Origin: Pseudomonadota bacterium
GTDB taxonomy: Bacteria > Pseudomonadota > Gammaproteobacteria > Xanthomonadales > SZUA-38
Direction of reading: 5' to 3'
DNA length: 64,000 bases
Assembly (NCBI GenBank): GCA_039033415.1
Contig: JBCCCR010000013.1
Location: 117,701 to 181,700, forward strand
Below the pieces are notes generated by a model, which did not search any database, was not told where the DNA came from, and saw only the letters and a program-made list of their open reading frames with translations. A program made the translations under genes and the position numbers. This document shows positions 43,228 through 51,776 of the stretch, piece after piece (position 1 is the first letter of the stretch; each line of letters opens with the position of its first letter).

Positions 43228-44586
43228 TTAAGGCTCGAGGAACAAGGCCATCTCGTCGGTTTTCAGATAGTCGGTGGTTTTGTACAGCAGGTTGCCGAGT
43301 GGGTCGGTGATCACAAAAAATGGCAGGCCCACCTTCAGTTCCTGAAACCTTGCGTCGTCCCGGTATTTCGCAAACGTCGGGCTGGTGTCGTACACCTTCA
43401 GCAGGACCGCGCCGTCGAGCGCCGCGTTCAGCGCAAGGTCCGAACCGGTCAGCTTCTCAAACTCTTTGCAGTTGGTGCACCAATTGCCAAAGAAGTCGAT
43501 AAACACGTTTTTTCCCTGCAGCGCTGCCCGTTCGTAGGCCGCACTCTCGTCGAGATGCCAGGTGAGGTGGTGTTTGACCTCAGTCAGTCCACCGTCGGCG
43601 GGCGCCGCCGCGAGCTGTCCACCACCTGTTGCCACGATCGTTGGGAGCGGCACCACGCCGCGTAGCAGCATCGCCACGCCAACCACCGTTGCCAAACCCA
43701 TCATCGCTTTCTTGACCCGTTCGGTCGGGAGCCGCTCAGCGTCCTGCCATTGATAGAGCGCCAGCAAAATCAGCGCACTGCCGGCGATGGTCAGTCCAAT
43801 CTGCTGCTCGCTGAAGCCGAGAATCTCCAGCCCTTTCTCGAGATAAAGCCAGGCAAACCACACGATCAGGGTGGCGAGGAGCCATTGGACGTACCGCATC
43901 CATTTGCCGGAACTCGGCAGCTTCATGCCAAACACACCCAGCAGCAGAAACGGCAGCCCCAAACCCAGGCCAAAAAACAGCATCTTGCTGGATGCGGAGG
44001 TGACGGTGCTCAGGGAAACCTCGCCCGCGCTGGCGACCACGCCGAGCAGCACCCCCACCACCACCGGCCCAACGCACGCCGACGACAGAAGTCCAGCGCT
44101 TATACCCAGCACCATCGTGCCAAACGCGCCCTGCCCGGCCTTGACGTCCCGCGGCTGAAACAGCGGTATATGCCAGAGCTCAACCACTGACAGCGCGAGG
44201 ATGAGAAACATCACGCCGATGAGCAGGTTAGTTGCCGCGTAGGTCATCACCTGGTTCAGCATTCCCCCGGTCAGCGCGGCAAGGACGCCGAACCCGACAT
44301 AGGTAAGCACCAGACCCACGTAGTAAATGACCGGATGCCACCATCCCGGCGCGCCACTGCTGCGGCCCTGGATAATGCTGACTGTCACCGGGTACAGCGG
44401 GTAAACGCAGGGCAGCAAGCTTGCAGCTAGGCCGCCGAGAAACAGCAAGCCGAATGCCGTCAAGCTGCTGCCGCTGGCAGCAAGCTGCGATTCAATCCAG
44501 CCGTTCAGCGCGCCCACGCCACCCTGCGCCAGCGCGGCGCCTGGCAGCAGGAATGCAGCGGCAACAATCGTGGCGCGCGTGATCAC
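43228..44586 (-). CDS. DsbD-like thiol:disulfide interchange protein lacking the N-terminal domain
   Basis: A 452-residue inner-membrane electron carrier that passes reducing power from cytoplasmic thioredoxin to the periplasm. After a signal-like N-terminus (ending PGAALAQ) there is no nDsbD domain. Eight hydrophobic segments (about 40-310) follow, with the redox pair Cys60 (SLLPCVYPLYP) and Cys171 (SSACVGPVVVG). A C-terminal thioredoxin domain has GNWCTNCKEF (Cys370, Cys373). It is the last gene of an operon after an ArsR regulator and an exported ArsC-like enzyme, with only four bases separating it from the latter. That points to the ArsC-like protein as its electron acceptor. Confidence 0.92.
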   Translation of the reverse strand: MITRATIVAAAFLLPGAALAQGGVGALNGWIESQLAASGSSLTAFGLLFLGGLAASLLPCVYPLYPVTVSIIQGRSSGAPGWWHPVIYYVGLVLTYVGFGVLAALTGGMLNQVMTYAATNLLIGVMFLILALSVVELWHIPLFQPRDVKAGQGAFGTMVLGISAGLLSSACVGPVVVGVLLGVVASAGEVSLSTVTSASSKMLFFGLGLGLPFLLLGVFGMKLPSSGKWMRYVQWLLATLIVWFAWLYLEKGLEILGFSEQQIGLTIAGSALILLALYQWQDAERLPTERVKKAMMGLATVVGVAMLLRGVVPLPTIVATGGGQLAAAPADGGLTEVKHHLTWHLDESAAYERAALQGKNVFIDFFGNWCTNCKEFEKLTGSDLALNAALDGAVLLKVYDTSPTFAKYRDDARFQELKVGLPFFVITDPLGNLLYKTTDYLKTDEMALFLEP

Positions 44587-44590
44587 GGTC

Positions 44591-45277
44591 TTACACGTTC
44601 ACCTGGGAAAACAGCCAGAGCATCTCGCGACTGATCTGTCGACAACGCTCGTCGTAGGCGGCCGCTTCGCGCTCGGTTCCATCAAACGCTTTCGGATCCT
44701 CGTAAGGAATAGCGACACGAAAGGAGGCTCCCTCAACCGTCGGACAATTTTTGTCGGCGTCCGAGCACGTCATGACAGCGCAATAGTCGCTTTGCGGGTT
44801 GCTCTCGTGCATGTACTTCTTCGAGAAGGCCGTCATCGGCTCCTTGGCCTGCCCGCTTCGCACCTGATAGATCGGATTCGAAACCTCGGGCCCCTGCTCA
44901 ATCTGGAAACCTGCGCGCTTTAGCGCAGCCACCGCCCGCGGGTTAAACGCGGTTGCCTCGGTGCCACCCGAAAACGTTTTCACCGCCGGCACGCCGTAAT
45001 ATTCGGCAGCCGTTTGAGCCCAGAGCTGAGACATGTGGCTGCGGCGAGAGTTATGCGTGCAGATGTAGGTCAGGTTGACCGGAAGGTCCGACTTAACCCG
45101 GGTTTGGATGTATAGCGCAATCTTCTTGAGCTGCCGCTTTCGGTCAGCGGGGATCTCGTCGACCTGCTCGAGAGACGTGGCGACATAGCTGTCGATAGCC
45201 GGGAAGAAGCCGGTATCCGCCGTCGCAACGGTTTGAACCAGGATAAGACCGGCGAGGGCCGCCAGGAAACGTTTCAT
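44591..45277 (-). CDS. exported thioredoxin-type ArsC / LMW-phosphatase-fold protein
   Basis: A 228-residue protein of the low-molecular-weight phosphatase fold. The P-loop is CTHNSRR (Cys73 to Arg79, C-x5-R) and a later Asp lies in YEDPKAF. The segment CSDADKNCP supplies Cys171 and Cys178, spaced seven apart like Cys82/Cys89 of the S. aureus arsenate reductase. This makes arsenate reduction with a thiol relay plausible. The N-terminus MKRFLAALAGLILVQTVATA is a clear signal peptide, unlike the cytoplasmic family. It is the middle gene of arsR-arsC-dsbD. A phosphatase role on a periplasmic substrate remains possible. Confidence 0.85.
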   Translation of the reverse strand: MKRFLAALAGLILVQTVATADTGFFPAIDSYVATSLEQVDEIPADRKRQLKKIALYIQTRVKSDLPVNLTYICTHNSRRSHMSQLWAQTAAEYYGVPAVKTFSGGTEATAFNPRAVAALKRAGFQIEQGPEVSNPIYQVRSGQAKEPMTAFSKKYMHESNPQSDYCAVMTCSDADKNCPTVEGASFRVAIPYEDPKAFDGTEREAAAYDERCRQISREMLWLFSQVNV

Positions 45278-45316
45278 TCGGATTTCCTCCAGTAAAGGAT
45301 GGGGATTAGGTTGATG

Positions 45317-45691
45317 TCAGGTGATTTCAGCTGGCAGCACGGGCGCGGGGTTTGGCACACAGATCTCGCCTTGGGCGGCCAAGGTCTTAAGCCTGCACCT
45401 GTCCTGCTCAACCTGCGCTGCGCCGTGGCTTTCCGAGAGGTAGGCCAGCACGTGTTTGGCGGCCGTGCCGTTCGCGGCAACGAGTCGGTAATAGATCCAG
45501 GCACCTTCCCGTCGTGTGTCGACCAGCCCAGCCTGGCGAAGCGTCGCCAAATGCCGAGAGATCTTGCCCTGAGGCATGCCAAGCACCGCCACCAGCTCGC
45601 ACACGCACAGCTCTCGCTCGCGTAGGAGAAACAGCAGGCGCAGGCGCGTGATGTCGGAGCAGGCTTTGAATACGTCGACGTCAGCAAGCAT
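45317..45691 (-). CDS. ArsR family metal(loid)-responsive repressor
   Basis: A 124-residue winged-helix repressor. The recognition region contains ELCVCELVAVLGMPQGKISRHLATLRQAGLV. Cys29 and Cys31 in the ELCVCEL motif are the classic arsenite/antimonite-binding thiols of ArsR (alpha-3 site). The wing is RREGAWIYYRL. It is the first gene of the operon, 39 bases before the exported ArsC-like gene. The cysteine pair supports an arsenic or related metalloid signal rather than zinc. Confidence 0.92.
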   Translation of the reverse strand: MLADVDVFKACSDITRLRLLFLLRERELCVCELVAVLGMPQGKISRHLATLRQAGLVDTRREGAWIYYRLVAANGTAAKHVLAYLSESHGAAQVEQDRCRLKTLAAQGEICVPNPAPVLPAEIT

Positions 45692-45724
45692 TAGAATTGG
45701 CGATTTAGATCATATACGGGAAAA

Positions 45725-45734
45725 CGGATATCCG
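45725..45734. promoter_or_regulatory. CGGATATCCG palindrome upstream of arsR
   Basis: A perfect ten-base palindrome 34 bases before the arsR start, in an AT-rich promoter-like stretch. It may be the ArsR operator, but it does not match the E. coli ATCA-N6-TGAT ars box closely. Confidence 0.35.
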
Positions 45735-45811
45735 AATTTGAACAAACGCGAGCGGGAAACGCAAGGCTGCGGGGCAACCTTCAGATCAAGCGATGTTAGG
45801 TGAAACAGGTG

Positions 45812-46480
45812 TCAGGGAGATGCGGGTGGAGCCTCGGCGGCTTCCTCAGCCTCCAACACCCGGAAATCGCGATACAGGACGTCGTAATCGGGGAAGGCTT
45901 CGCCCATCAGCGTCTCCTCAAGCTTCTCGCGGAAGTTGATTACCGGGACGCCCGCGTTGCCGGGGGAATAAACAACGTTGGGGGTTGGACCGCGAAACTC
46001 GCGGCGATACCAGGCGAACAGACGCTCAGAAACCACGTCATCGCCGTAAGTTTCTGTCAGTGACTCAAACCTCTCGACGGCCTGTGCCTTCTCCTGGGCA
46101 GTCATGGCGCCCCAAAGCCGATTTTTGTCTGATACCGCGCTCGGGCGCCCGCGCGAGGCGGCCAGCGTCAGCCAGGCATGAGCCTGGGCCCAGTCTTTTT
46201 CAACACCTTTGCCTTCCAAATACATCAGGCCAACCAGCTGCTGTGACCGCTTGTCGCCCCACTTCGCCGCTGCCTGCCACTCCTCTACCGCTGTTTTGAT
46301 GAATCCTTTCTTGAAGTGGTGCGTTCCCTGAAAGTAGGGATACGTTCCTGGCATCTGTGACCGGATGAACGTCGCTTCGGGATCTCTGCAGTTGCAGCCT
46401 GGCATTTCGGCAGCCGGCTGTGCAGGTAAAAACCCCGGAATCATGGTGAGCAGCAGCATCAAGAGTGATTTGTTAGGCAT
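45812..46480 (-). CDS. exported Sel1-repeat protein
   Basis: A 222-residue protein with a signal peptide (LLMLLLTMIPGFLPAQPA). Two Sel1-like units follow (about 58-115): KTAVEEWQAAAKWGDKRSQQLVGLMYLEGKGV and AHAWLTLAASRG. The C-terminal half (from about 120) is helical then extended (FAWYRREFRGPTPNVVY) and acidic at the end. A CNC motif near residue 30 could be a redox or metal pair. Sel1 proteins act as binding scaffolds; no partner is evident. Confidence 0.75.
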   Translation of the reverse strand: MPNKSLLMLLLTMIPGFLPAQPAAEMPGCNCRDPEATFIRSQMPGTYPYFQGTHHFKKGFIKTAVEEWQAAAKWGDKRSQQLVGLMYLEGKGVEKDWAQAHAWLTLAASRGRPSAVSDKNRLWGAMTAQEKAQAVERFESLTETYGDDVVSERLFAWYRREFRGPTPNVVYSPGNAGVPVINFREKLEETLMGEAFPDYDVLYRDFRVLEAEEAAEAPPASP

Positions 46481-46563
46481 TGCTGGTTCGTAAGGCTTAT
46501 CTCCCTAAATGATAGCGCGCCTTTTCTGAAATTCAATCGATATTTAGCAGGCCAAAACGCTCG

Positions 46564-47901
46564 TCACTGACACTGCGCCGGCAGGATCTTCTGGAGCAAC
46601 AGCCGAATCGCCTCATACCCGGGCAGCACCGGTGAGGCGTCAACTTCGAGCGTATTGCAGTCGAGAAAGCTGAGGCGAACGGTGCCCCATACCTGACGCA
46701 ACACGTCCTCCGCGCGGAAGTCCGGACCGTAGCTGGCGCCGCTGGTAATGGTCATTTCCAGCTCCACTTGCGATCCGGACAGGGTCCCCGCGCCAATCAG
46801 CCAAACCGGTGACCCATTGAGGTAGGTATACCAGGTCGCGACCAACGTTCTGCCGTCCTCCTCGATCGAGATCTGAAATCCCTCGCCGTCGCGCAGCGGA
46901 TCAAAATACGTGCCGGAAAAATCAAAGCCAAGCTCCGCGTCGATTGGCGGCGAGGATGCCGATAGGATGCTGCAGTCGGCCGGTACCACGCGCGTCATCG
47001 ACAGGTTTACGGGCACAAAGCCGGCCTCGCTTGGCGTTGCCTGCAGCGACACCCGATTGCAGTCAAGCACCGAGAACTCCACGACTCCCCAGGAGGATCG
47101 CACCACATCGGCGGGCAGGAACGCGGTTCCGAACTGTGCGCCTTCGGTGCGAACCATCTCGAGCACCGCGGTACCACCGATAATCGGGCCTGAACCGATC
47201 AGCCAGAGCTGCTCGCCGTTCTGATAGGTGTACCAGGTCAGGACCACGGTCTGCCCGTCGGGCAGCAGCACAAACTGAATGCCCTCCCCGTCTCGCGACG
47301 GGTCAAAAAACGTAGAAGAACTGGAGGCATCCAGCGACACCGGGGTGCCGCCGCCGCCAACCAGCCGGATTTCGCTGAGGGTCACGCGGCTGGACGCAAC
47401 CAGATTCACAAACGCCACTGTGAAGCCATCCACACGCGTCGGATCAAAGGTGCCGCCAAAGGCGAGCAGGTCTCCCAGCGGCAGGCGATTAACGCCCACG
47501 CGTAAACCGTCGATCACGCCATTTGCCGTGACCCCCGTTTCGGCATCCACCACCGATAGAGCCAGCGATATCTCACCTGTCAGTGATTCAACGACAAACT
47601 CCATCGTGCCGAGCGTGCCGCCCTGTGTAATGTCGAAGGGCGTCGTGAAGTCATAGAAAAGGATGCATCCGCCGTCATCGGCCGGCAGGGTGCAGGTCAT
47701 GCCGTTGTTGATGCTGCCGCTTGAAGCAGCGTCGTCGACGCCGAACAGCCGATTGCCCGTGATGGTCTCTGGCGCCGGCAGAAACCCATCCGCCTCGTCT
47801 TCGGTCACCGCCATCATCGGCGTGGTAAACGTATCAACGCTCAGCTGCGCCTGGCCCGGCGCGGCGATCGCCAGCAGCAAAATAGTGAGCAGAATTCTCA
47901 T
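46564..47901 (-). CDS. secreted protein with two tandem FF/GEG domains
   Basis: A 445-residue exported protein (signal peptide ending PGQA). Residues 20 to about 190 are a beta-rich domain with SLSVVDAETGVTANGVIDGLRV, resembling a carbohydrate- or surface-binding jelly roll. Two clear repeats follow, about 195-310 and 325-440: TFFDPSRDGEGIQFVLLPDG and TYFDPLRDGEGFQISIEEDG, each with a WYTYxNG strand, WLIGxG and a closing LDCN. These are the best preserved copies of a domain also seen at the C-termini of three other secreted proteins here. Function is unknown. Confidence 0.75.
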   Translation of the reverse strand: MRILLTILLLAIAAPGQAQLSVDTFTTPMMAVTEDEADGFLPAPETITGNRLFGVDDAASSGSINNGMTCTLPADDGGCILFYDFTTPFDITQGGTLGTMEFVVESLTGEISLALSVVDAETGVTANGVIDGLRVGVNRLPLGDLLAFGGTFDPTRVDGFTVAFVNLVASSRVTLSEIRLVGGGGTPVSLDASSSSTFFDPSRDGEGIQFVLLPDGQTVVLTWYTYQNGEQLWLIGSGPIIGGTAVLEMVRTEGAQFGTAFLPADVVRSSWGVVEFSVLDCNRVSLQATPSEAGFVPVNLSMTRVVPADCSILSASSPPIDAELGFDFSGTYFDPLRDGEGFQISIEEDGRTLVATWYTYLNGSPVWLIGAGTLSGSQVELEMTITSGASYGPDFRAEDVLRQVWGTVRLSFLDCNTLEVDASPVLPGYEAIRLLLQKILPAQCQ

Positions 47902-48016
47902 AGTCCCTTTCTCCAGAAGTCGTCCATTGCTCGCTCGGCCTGGCGACCAGGCCTTGCTTTAACAACAGCTACGTGGCCGGAGAGAAAAACCCGACATCAG
48001 GGAATAGGAATGGGTG

Positions 48017-48382
48017 CTACAGCCAGACGTCGTTGGGCGCTGTCAGGTCTCCTTCGACAGCGCCGGTATTGACGACACCTCTGGGTTCGATCAGCAGAAT
48101 CTGGCAACGTTCGGTTGCAACGGGCTTATGCTCAACGCCTTTGGGGACCACAAACATCTCTCCCTGGGCGAGCGAGACCCGTCCGTCTCGAAACTCGATA
48201 TCCAGCTGGCCACCCAGAACCATAAACACCTCGTCGGTGTCCGGATGACTGTGCCAGACAAACTCTCCTTCCACCTTCGCGACCTTAAACTGGTAATCGT
48301 TCATTTCAGCGATGACTTTGGGTGACCAAAGCTCGTCGAATTGGGAAAACTTATCCTGAAAGTTGATGGGTTTCAGATTCAT
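48017..48382 (-). CDS. cupin domain protein
   Basis: A 121-residue single-cupin protein. Motif 1 is [24 protein letters not shown] (two His and Glu as metal ligands), and motif 2 is [19 protein letters not shown] (His as fourth ligand). The fold and ligands are intact, so it probably binds a divalent metal. Roles range from isomerase to dioxygenase or ligand sensing, and context gives no clue. GGAAG precedes the ATG. Confidence 0.9.
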   Translation of the reverse strand: MNLKPINFQDKFSQFDELWSPKVIAEMNDYQFKVAKVEGEFVWHSHPDTDEVFMVLGGQLDIEFRDGRVSLAQGEMFVVPKGVEHKPVATERCQILLIEPRGVVNTGAVEGDLTAPNDVWL

Positions 48383-48482
48383 GGATCTTCCGTCTGCCGA
48401 TGTGTTGCCCTCGTAGTTTGCCCGATCGACAGCGGTCGTCTATGTACAGCCGGGCCTTCGGCTCGCCTTCAATTGCAGCGGC

Positions 48483-48857
48483 TCAAGACTTCGGCTTTGA
48501 CATCGCAACCAGGTGCCCGACAAATTGACTGACGTCGACATGAGGGTGCGACAGGCAAACCGCGCCGGTGACCGAACCCCCATCGGGTTCCAGTTTGACC
48601 GACAAGGAGATGTCGAGCATCACCAGAGACTGGCTTCCCAGCAGCTCTCTTTGTGCGGCGGCGCGCTCACGCTTCGTGACCGCCAGGTGCCCCGCGGTCA
48701 AGCCCTCCCGCACTGCGTCGGGTTCCAGCGTGCAAATCCAGTGCGCGCAGTTCATCGTCAGCGCAAGCAACTGATCCTGCAGCCGAACCAGCTGCCCACG
48801 GTCGCTAATCATGTGGAGGATCTTGTGGACTTCAAGAAGGTGGTCTTCGGGCGCCAT
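48483..48857 (-). CDS. hypothetical protein
   Basis: A 124-residue open frame, preferred over the Gln/Arg-rich overlapping frame on the plus strand because its composition is protein-like. It has an amphipathic N-terminal helix (HLLEVHKILHMISDRGQLVRLQDQLLALT), then an alternating strand region. No family was recognised and no strong Shine-Dalgarno precedes the ATG. Confidence 0.45.
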   Translation of the reverse strand: MAPEDHLLEVHKILHMISDRGQLVRLQDQLLALTMNCAHWICTLEPDAVREGLTAGHLAVTKRERAAAQRELLGSQSLVMLDISLSVKLEPDGGSVTGAVCLSHPHVDVSQFVGHLVAMSKPKS

Positions 48858-48909
48858 AACCCAAAGGTAGCGCGCCAGTTTCTCACTACCTGATAACGCT
48901 GAGCGAGGG

Positions 48910-49815
48910 CTAATTCAAGCGCCTGGGTCGCCCGTAAAAACGACAGGAGGCTGAGTCACAGGTATTAGCACCAAAGGAATCGGCATGCCTGATATTCAAG
49001 TAATACGGCCCCGAATCACCAAGAATTAAGCACTGGCTGTCCTCGGCAACTACGGCAATGAGGTTACCGCCTTCGACTCGACCCGAGACCTGGCAATCGG
49101 GATCGTTGGTCCCAAGCAGACTGAAGTCCCCGGGACATCGGCTCAACGAAACTTGCGCGCCCATTCCACTATTAAAGCCGCGATTCCAGCTCAAACCCCA
49201 AATCGAGCCAGGTGCCAGATTTGGATAAAAAGGAATCGCGACGTAGCCAAACCTGGGGACTTTGATCGTAGCCGGCCCTGCGCCCGGCCAAAGCCCCCAG
49301 ACCTCTCGAAAGTTTCGTTTCGACAGTCCATCCGGAGGGTTAGTTACGAAACCTTTCTCAATATCGAAAAGTGTCGCTCGGCCGGCCGGTTCCGGCCCAC
49401 AAAACGGGGGAGGCGGAACAAACCCATCAGGGGTGCTAAAAGTCCTGATGTCCACGGTGATCGAATCGAAATCGTTGAGACAGTCAATGAAAAACTCGGA
49501 CGCCACAAATAACTGAAGCCTAATCTCGCCAGCGGTTGGGTTGTCTTCAAATGCAGAAACAAACCGCTCATCTCCGGCTGCGACACAAAAGGATCGACCC
49601 GGCAGAAAATTTTCGACGGTCCAGCTGATGGTTACAGGCTGCTCCTCTGAGACCTCAAGCCGGCTAGCAGACAACGCCGGCCTAGCATCGCGTTCAAACG
49701 AATCAGAGAAGATGGCCCCGGGAGGATCAGCGCTCGCAATCGAAAAACCACTTGGCCCCGCCAGCGCTGGTAACACGCTCAGGACACCCATCAGGAGCGT
49801 GTGCACTGACGCCAA
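48910..49815 (-). CDS. secreted protein of unknown function
   Basis: An open frame of 301 residues. The N-terminus (LLMGVLSVLPALAGPSGFSIASA) is signal-peptide-like; the exact start (TTG 49815, GTG 49806 or ATG 49791) is uncertain. Next comes GAIFSDSFERD, a short motif seen in many secreted proteins of related bacteria, then an Ig-like stretch (LEVSEEQPVTISWTVENF). The C-terminal half is Cys-rich (CPGDFSLLGTNDPDCQV, CDSASCRFYGRP), suggesting disulfides. Base composition looks less GC-rich than in neighbouring genes. Confidence 0.6.
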   Translation of the reverse strand: MASVHTLLMGVLSVLPALAGPSGFSIASADPPGAIFSDSFERDARPALSASRLEVSEEQPVTISWTVENFLPGRSFCVAAGDERFVSAFEDNPTAGEIRLQLFVASEFFIDCLNDFDSITVDIRTFSTPDGFVPPPPFCGPEPAGRATLFDIEKGFVTNPPDGLSKRNFREVWGLWPGAGPATIKVPRFGYVAIPFYPNLAPGSIWGLSWNRGFNSGMGAQVSLSRCPGDFSLLGTNDPDCQVSGRVEGGNLIAVVAEDSQCLILGDSGPYYLNIRHADSFGANTCDSASCRFYGRPRRLN

Positions 49816-49908
49816 AACCAGGAACGAGAAATCTAGGGTCTTCTGAGAGATTGCAGCAGGCCGTGCTCAGAGAACAAGTTGGGACCGCTCCTTGGGGCTT
49901 GTACTGCC

Positions 49909-50604
49909 TTACTGATTTCTCCCATAGCCACCCAGGGTTGACGTCTTGTCTTCAGGATCAAGAAAACTTGGAGATTCGAACGACTTGGGCCTGCGCATTT
50001 GCTTGAGGGCGATCGTATTTTGCGCCTCATTGCAAAGCTTGGTCTCCACCCACGCGGCAAAGGCCGCCGGTTGTGACGCCGCCATACTTGGCAAGTCCAA
50101 TACGGCTGGTGGCTGATCGGGAACGCGTGAGGCCTTCACGAACTCCAACGTTGCGGCTTTACCCTCCGGACTTAGCGAATCGAGTAGTGCATCGAATTCA
50201 GCAACGTACGCCTCATAGTAGGTGGTTTGGGCTGACTGCAGTTTTTCTGCCACAGCTGCCACCTGCGGAGGATTCGACCTGAGTTCAGCTTTGTGGAGGT
50301 CGCACGCCGACTGATTGGCGGCCATTGACGCTTTGGCGACCCGGAACGCCATGTCACCTCTTTGGCGGGCAGTCTCTGACCGAAGGGCCTGCCAATCAGC
50401 GTCGCTTAAAGCGATCTCGCCTCTTGCGGCCCCTACGTACATCATGTGATTCACGCCGGCACCCAGCATGACGGTTTCCGCGTTCGGCGCATCAGACAGG
50501 GATCCCTGCAGCAACACCAGTTCTTCCGTCGCCGTATCTTGCCCAACGGACAAACTGGGTATAACCAAACAACATGAAATTGCTAGAAGTCTTGCGTTAC
50601 GCAT
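49909..50604 (-). CDS. exported protein of unknown function
   Basis: A 231-residue protein with a signal peptide (LLAISCCLVIPSLSVGQ). The mature region is mostly helical (SDADWQALRSETARQRGDMAFRVAKASMAANQ, VAAVAEKLQSAQTTYYEAYVAEFDALLDSL) and may form a coiled coil. No family was recognised. GAGGT precedes the ATG. It is read in the same direction as the preceding secreted gene, about 90 bases away, so they may share a transcript. Confidence 0.6.
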   Translation of the reverse strand: MRNARLLAISCCLVIPSLSVGQDTATEELVLLQGSLSDAPNAETVMLGAGVNHMMYVGAARGEIALSDADWQALRSETARQRGDMAFRVAKASMAANQSACDLHKAELRSNPPQVAAVAEKLQSAQTTYYEAYVAEFDALLDSLSPEGKAATLEFVKASRVPDQPPAVLDLPSMAASQPAAFAAWVETKLCNEAQNTIALKQMRRPKSFESPSFLDPEDKTSTLGGYGRNQ

Positions 50605-50805
50605 TGCGATAACCTCGATCAGTTTCTGGTCCTGCTCAAAAAACGCGTGGGCCTATGCCACGTCTTTAGTGTTACACAAACCGTCACTACCAACGAGGCT
50701 CATTATCGTCGTTTTTATCGATTTGAAACGCTATGTTTTGACGATGCGCACGAACCGTTGCCCATTGAGTTTTCAATTCATCAAGAACTCTGCGAACATC
50801 GCCAC

Positions 50806-51222
50806 ATGATTGCTTATTTGACTATTGGCGCCGACGATCTATCCGTCGCCAAGCGCTTTTACTCGGCCTTCCTGCCGGCCATCGGCTATCAGCTGGAAGT
50901 GCACGACGAAGGCCTTGCCTACACCCTTCCCGAACAAGTCGATCGTTTTGCCGCGCAGCCGGAACTCTACGTCGTACCGACATTTGACGGCGGGCCGGCT
51001 TCCGGGGGAAACGGCACCATGATTGCGTTTCGAGCGCAAAGCCAACAGCAGGTGCGAGATCTGCACGCGTCCGCTCTTGCGGCTGGCGGATCAGACGAAG
51101 GGCCGCCGGGATTCCGGGACCGCTATGGCCCGCGCTTTTATGTGGGCTATCTGCGTGATCCTCAGGGAAACAAGATTGCGCTGTTCTCCGACGATCCCGA
51201 CGAGCCAGGGCGGGATGGGTAG
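50806..51222 (+). CDS. VOC (glyoxalase-like) protein
   Basis: A 138-residue single-domain VOC protein. It begins MIAYLTIGADDLSVAKRFYSAFLPAIGYQ and ends GPRFYVGYLRDPQGNKIALFS, the paired beta-alpha-beta-beta-beta pattern of glyoxalase-related proteins. Glyoxalase-type metal ligands are not obvious: the usual first-strand His is Tyr here, so antibiotic-binding or non-catalytic roles are possible. The ATG at 50806 starts the fold exactly; an upstream frame extension back to 50647 is not protein-like. Confidence 0.85.
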   Translation: MIAYLTIGADDLSVAKRFYSAFLPAIGYQLEVHDEGLAYTLPEQVDRFAAQPELYVVPTFDGGPASGGNGTMIAFRAQSQQQVRDLHASALAAGGSDEGPPGFRDRYGPRFYVGYLRDPQGNKIALFSDDPDEPGRDG

Positions 51223-51245
51223 CCTGCGATGACGCTCGTCCTGTT

Positions 51246-51743
51246 CTAACGAAGCGAGCCGTTTCTTTCGGTCAGCGCGTGAAACACCTCCGCGAGCCGT
51301 TTCTCAACGGTTGGGGCTCTTTTGGCGCCCGCCACATGAAAGGCCAGCGCCCGCTGTTTACCGGGTGTTAACGCTTCCCACAGCCGAGAGGCTTCGGCGT
51401 TTTCATCAAGCACTTTGACCAACGCTTCAGGAACGTCAACATGATCCTGATCGGCGATTCGAAATCGGACGTTTACGGGGTCTCCAAGCTGAAGACCGGC
51501 ATCTTTTAGCAACGTCGGCGACACGATGAGATAGCGACGCCCGTCACCTGTCGGCATAAAAGCGCTAGCGATCGGTATTTCGGCGATTTCCCCGTCCACT
51601 CGCAAGCGTGGAAACTCATCAAAAGGGAGTTCTGACTCCAGCTCAGGTGGCATGAACACCACCCGGTACCAGACCTTCCTGGCTTTGCCGACGCCAAACT
51701 TTGCGATTTCTGATTGAAACTCGTGAGTGAAGTAACTATCCAC
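51246..51743 (-). CDS. DUF1905 / YdeI-OmdA family protein
   Basis: A 165-residue protein. The N-terminal DUF1905 barrel (about 20-95) has WYRVVFMPPELESELP, RLRVDGEIAEIPIASAFMPTGDGRRYLIV and LGDPVNVRFR. The C-terminal OmdA-like helix bundle has LWEALTPGKQRALAFHVAGAKRAPTVEKRLAEV. Such two-part proteins are widespread and linked in E. coli to peptide resistance (YdeI), but no direct function is established. It starts at GTG. Confidence 0.85.
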   Translation of the reverse strand: MDSYFTHEFQSEIAKFGVGKARKVWYRVVFMPPELESELPFDEFPRLRVDGEIAEIPIASAFMPTGDGRRYLIVSPTLLKDAGLQLGDPVNVRFRIADQDHVDVPEALVKVLDENAEASRLWEALTPGKQRALAFHVAGAKRAPTVEKRLAEVFHALTERNGSLR

Positions 51744-51776
51744 GTTTAGAAACCACAGTCAGTCATCTGCTGCCAT

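Noticed and set aside
48513..48893. 126-residue plus-strand frame opposite the hypothetical protein
   Set aside because: Gln/Arg-rich shadow composition; the minus-strand reading is more protein-like.
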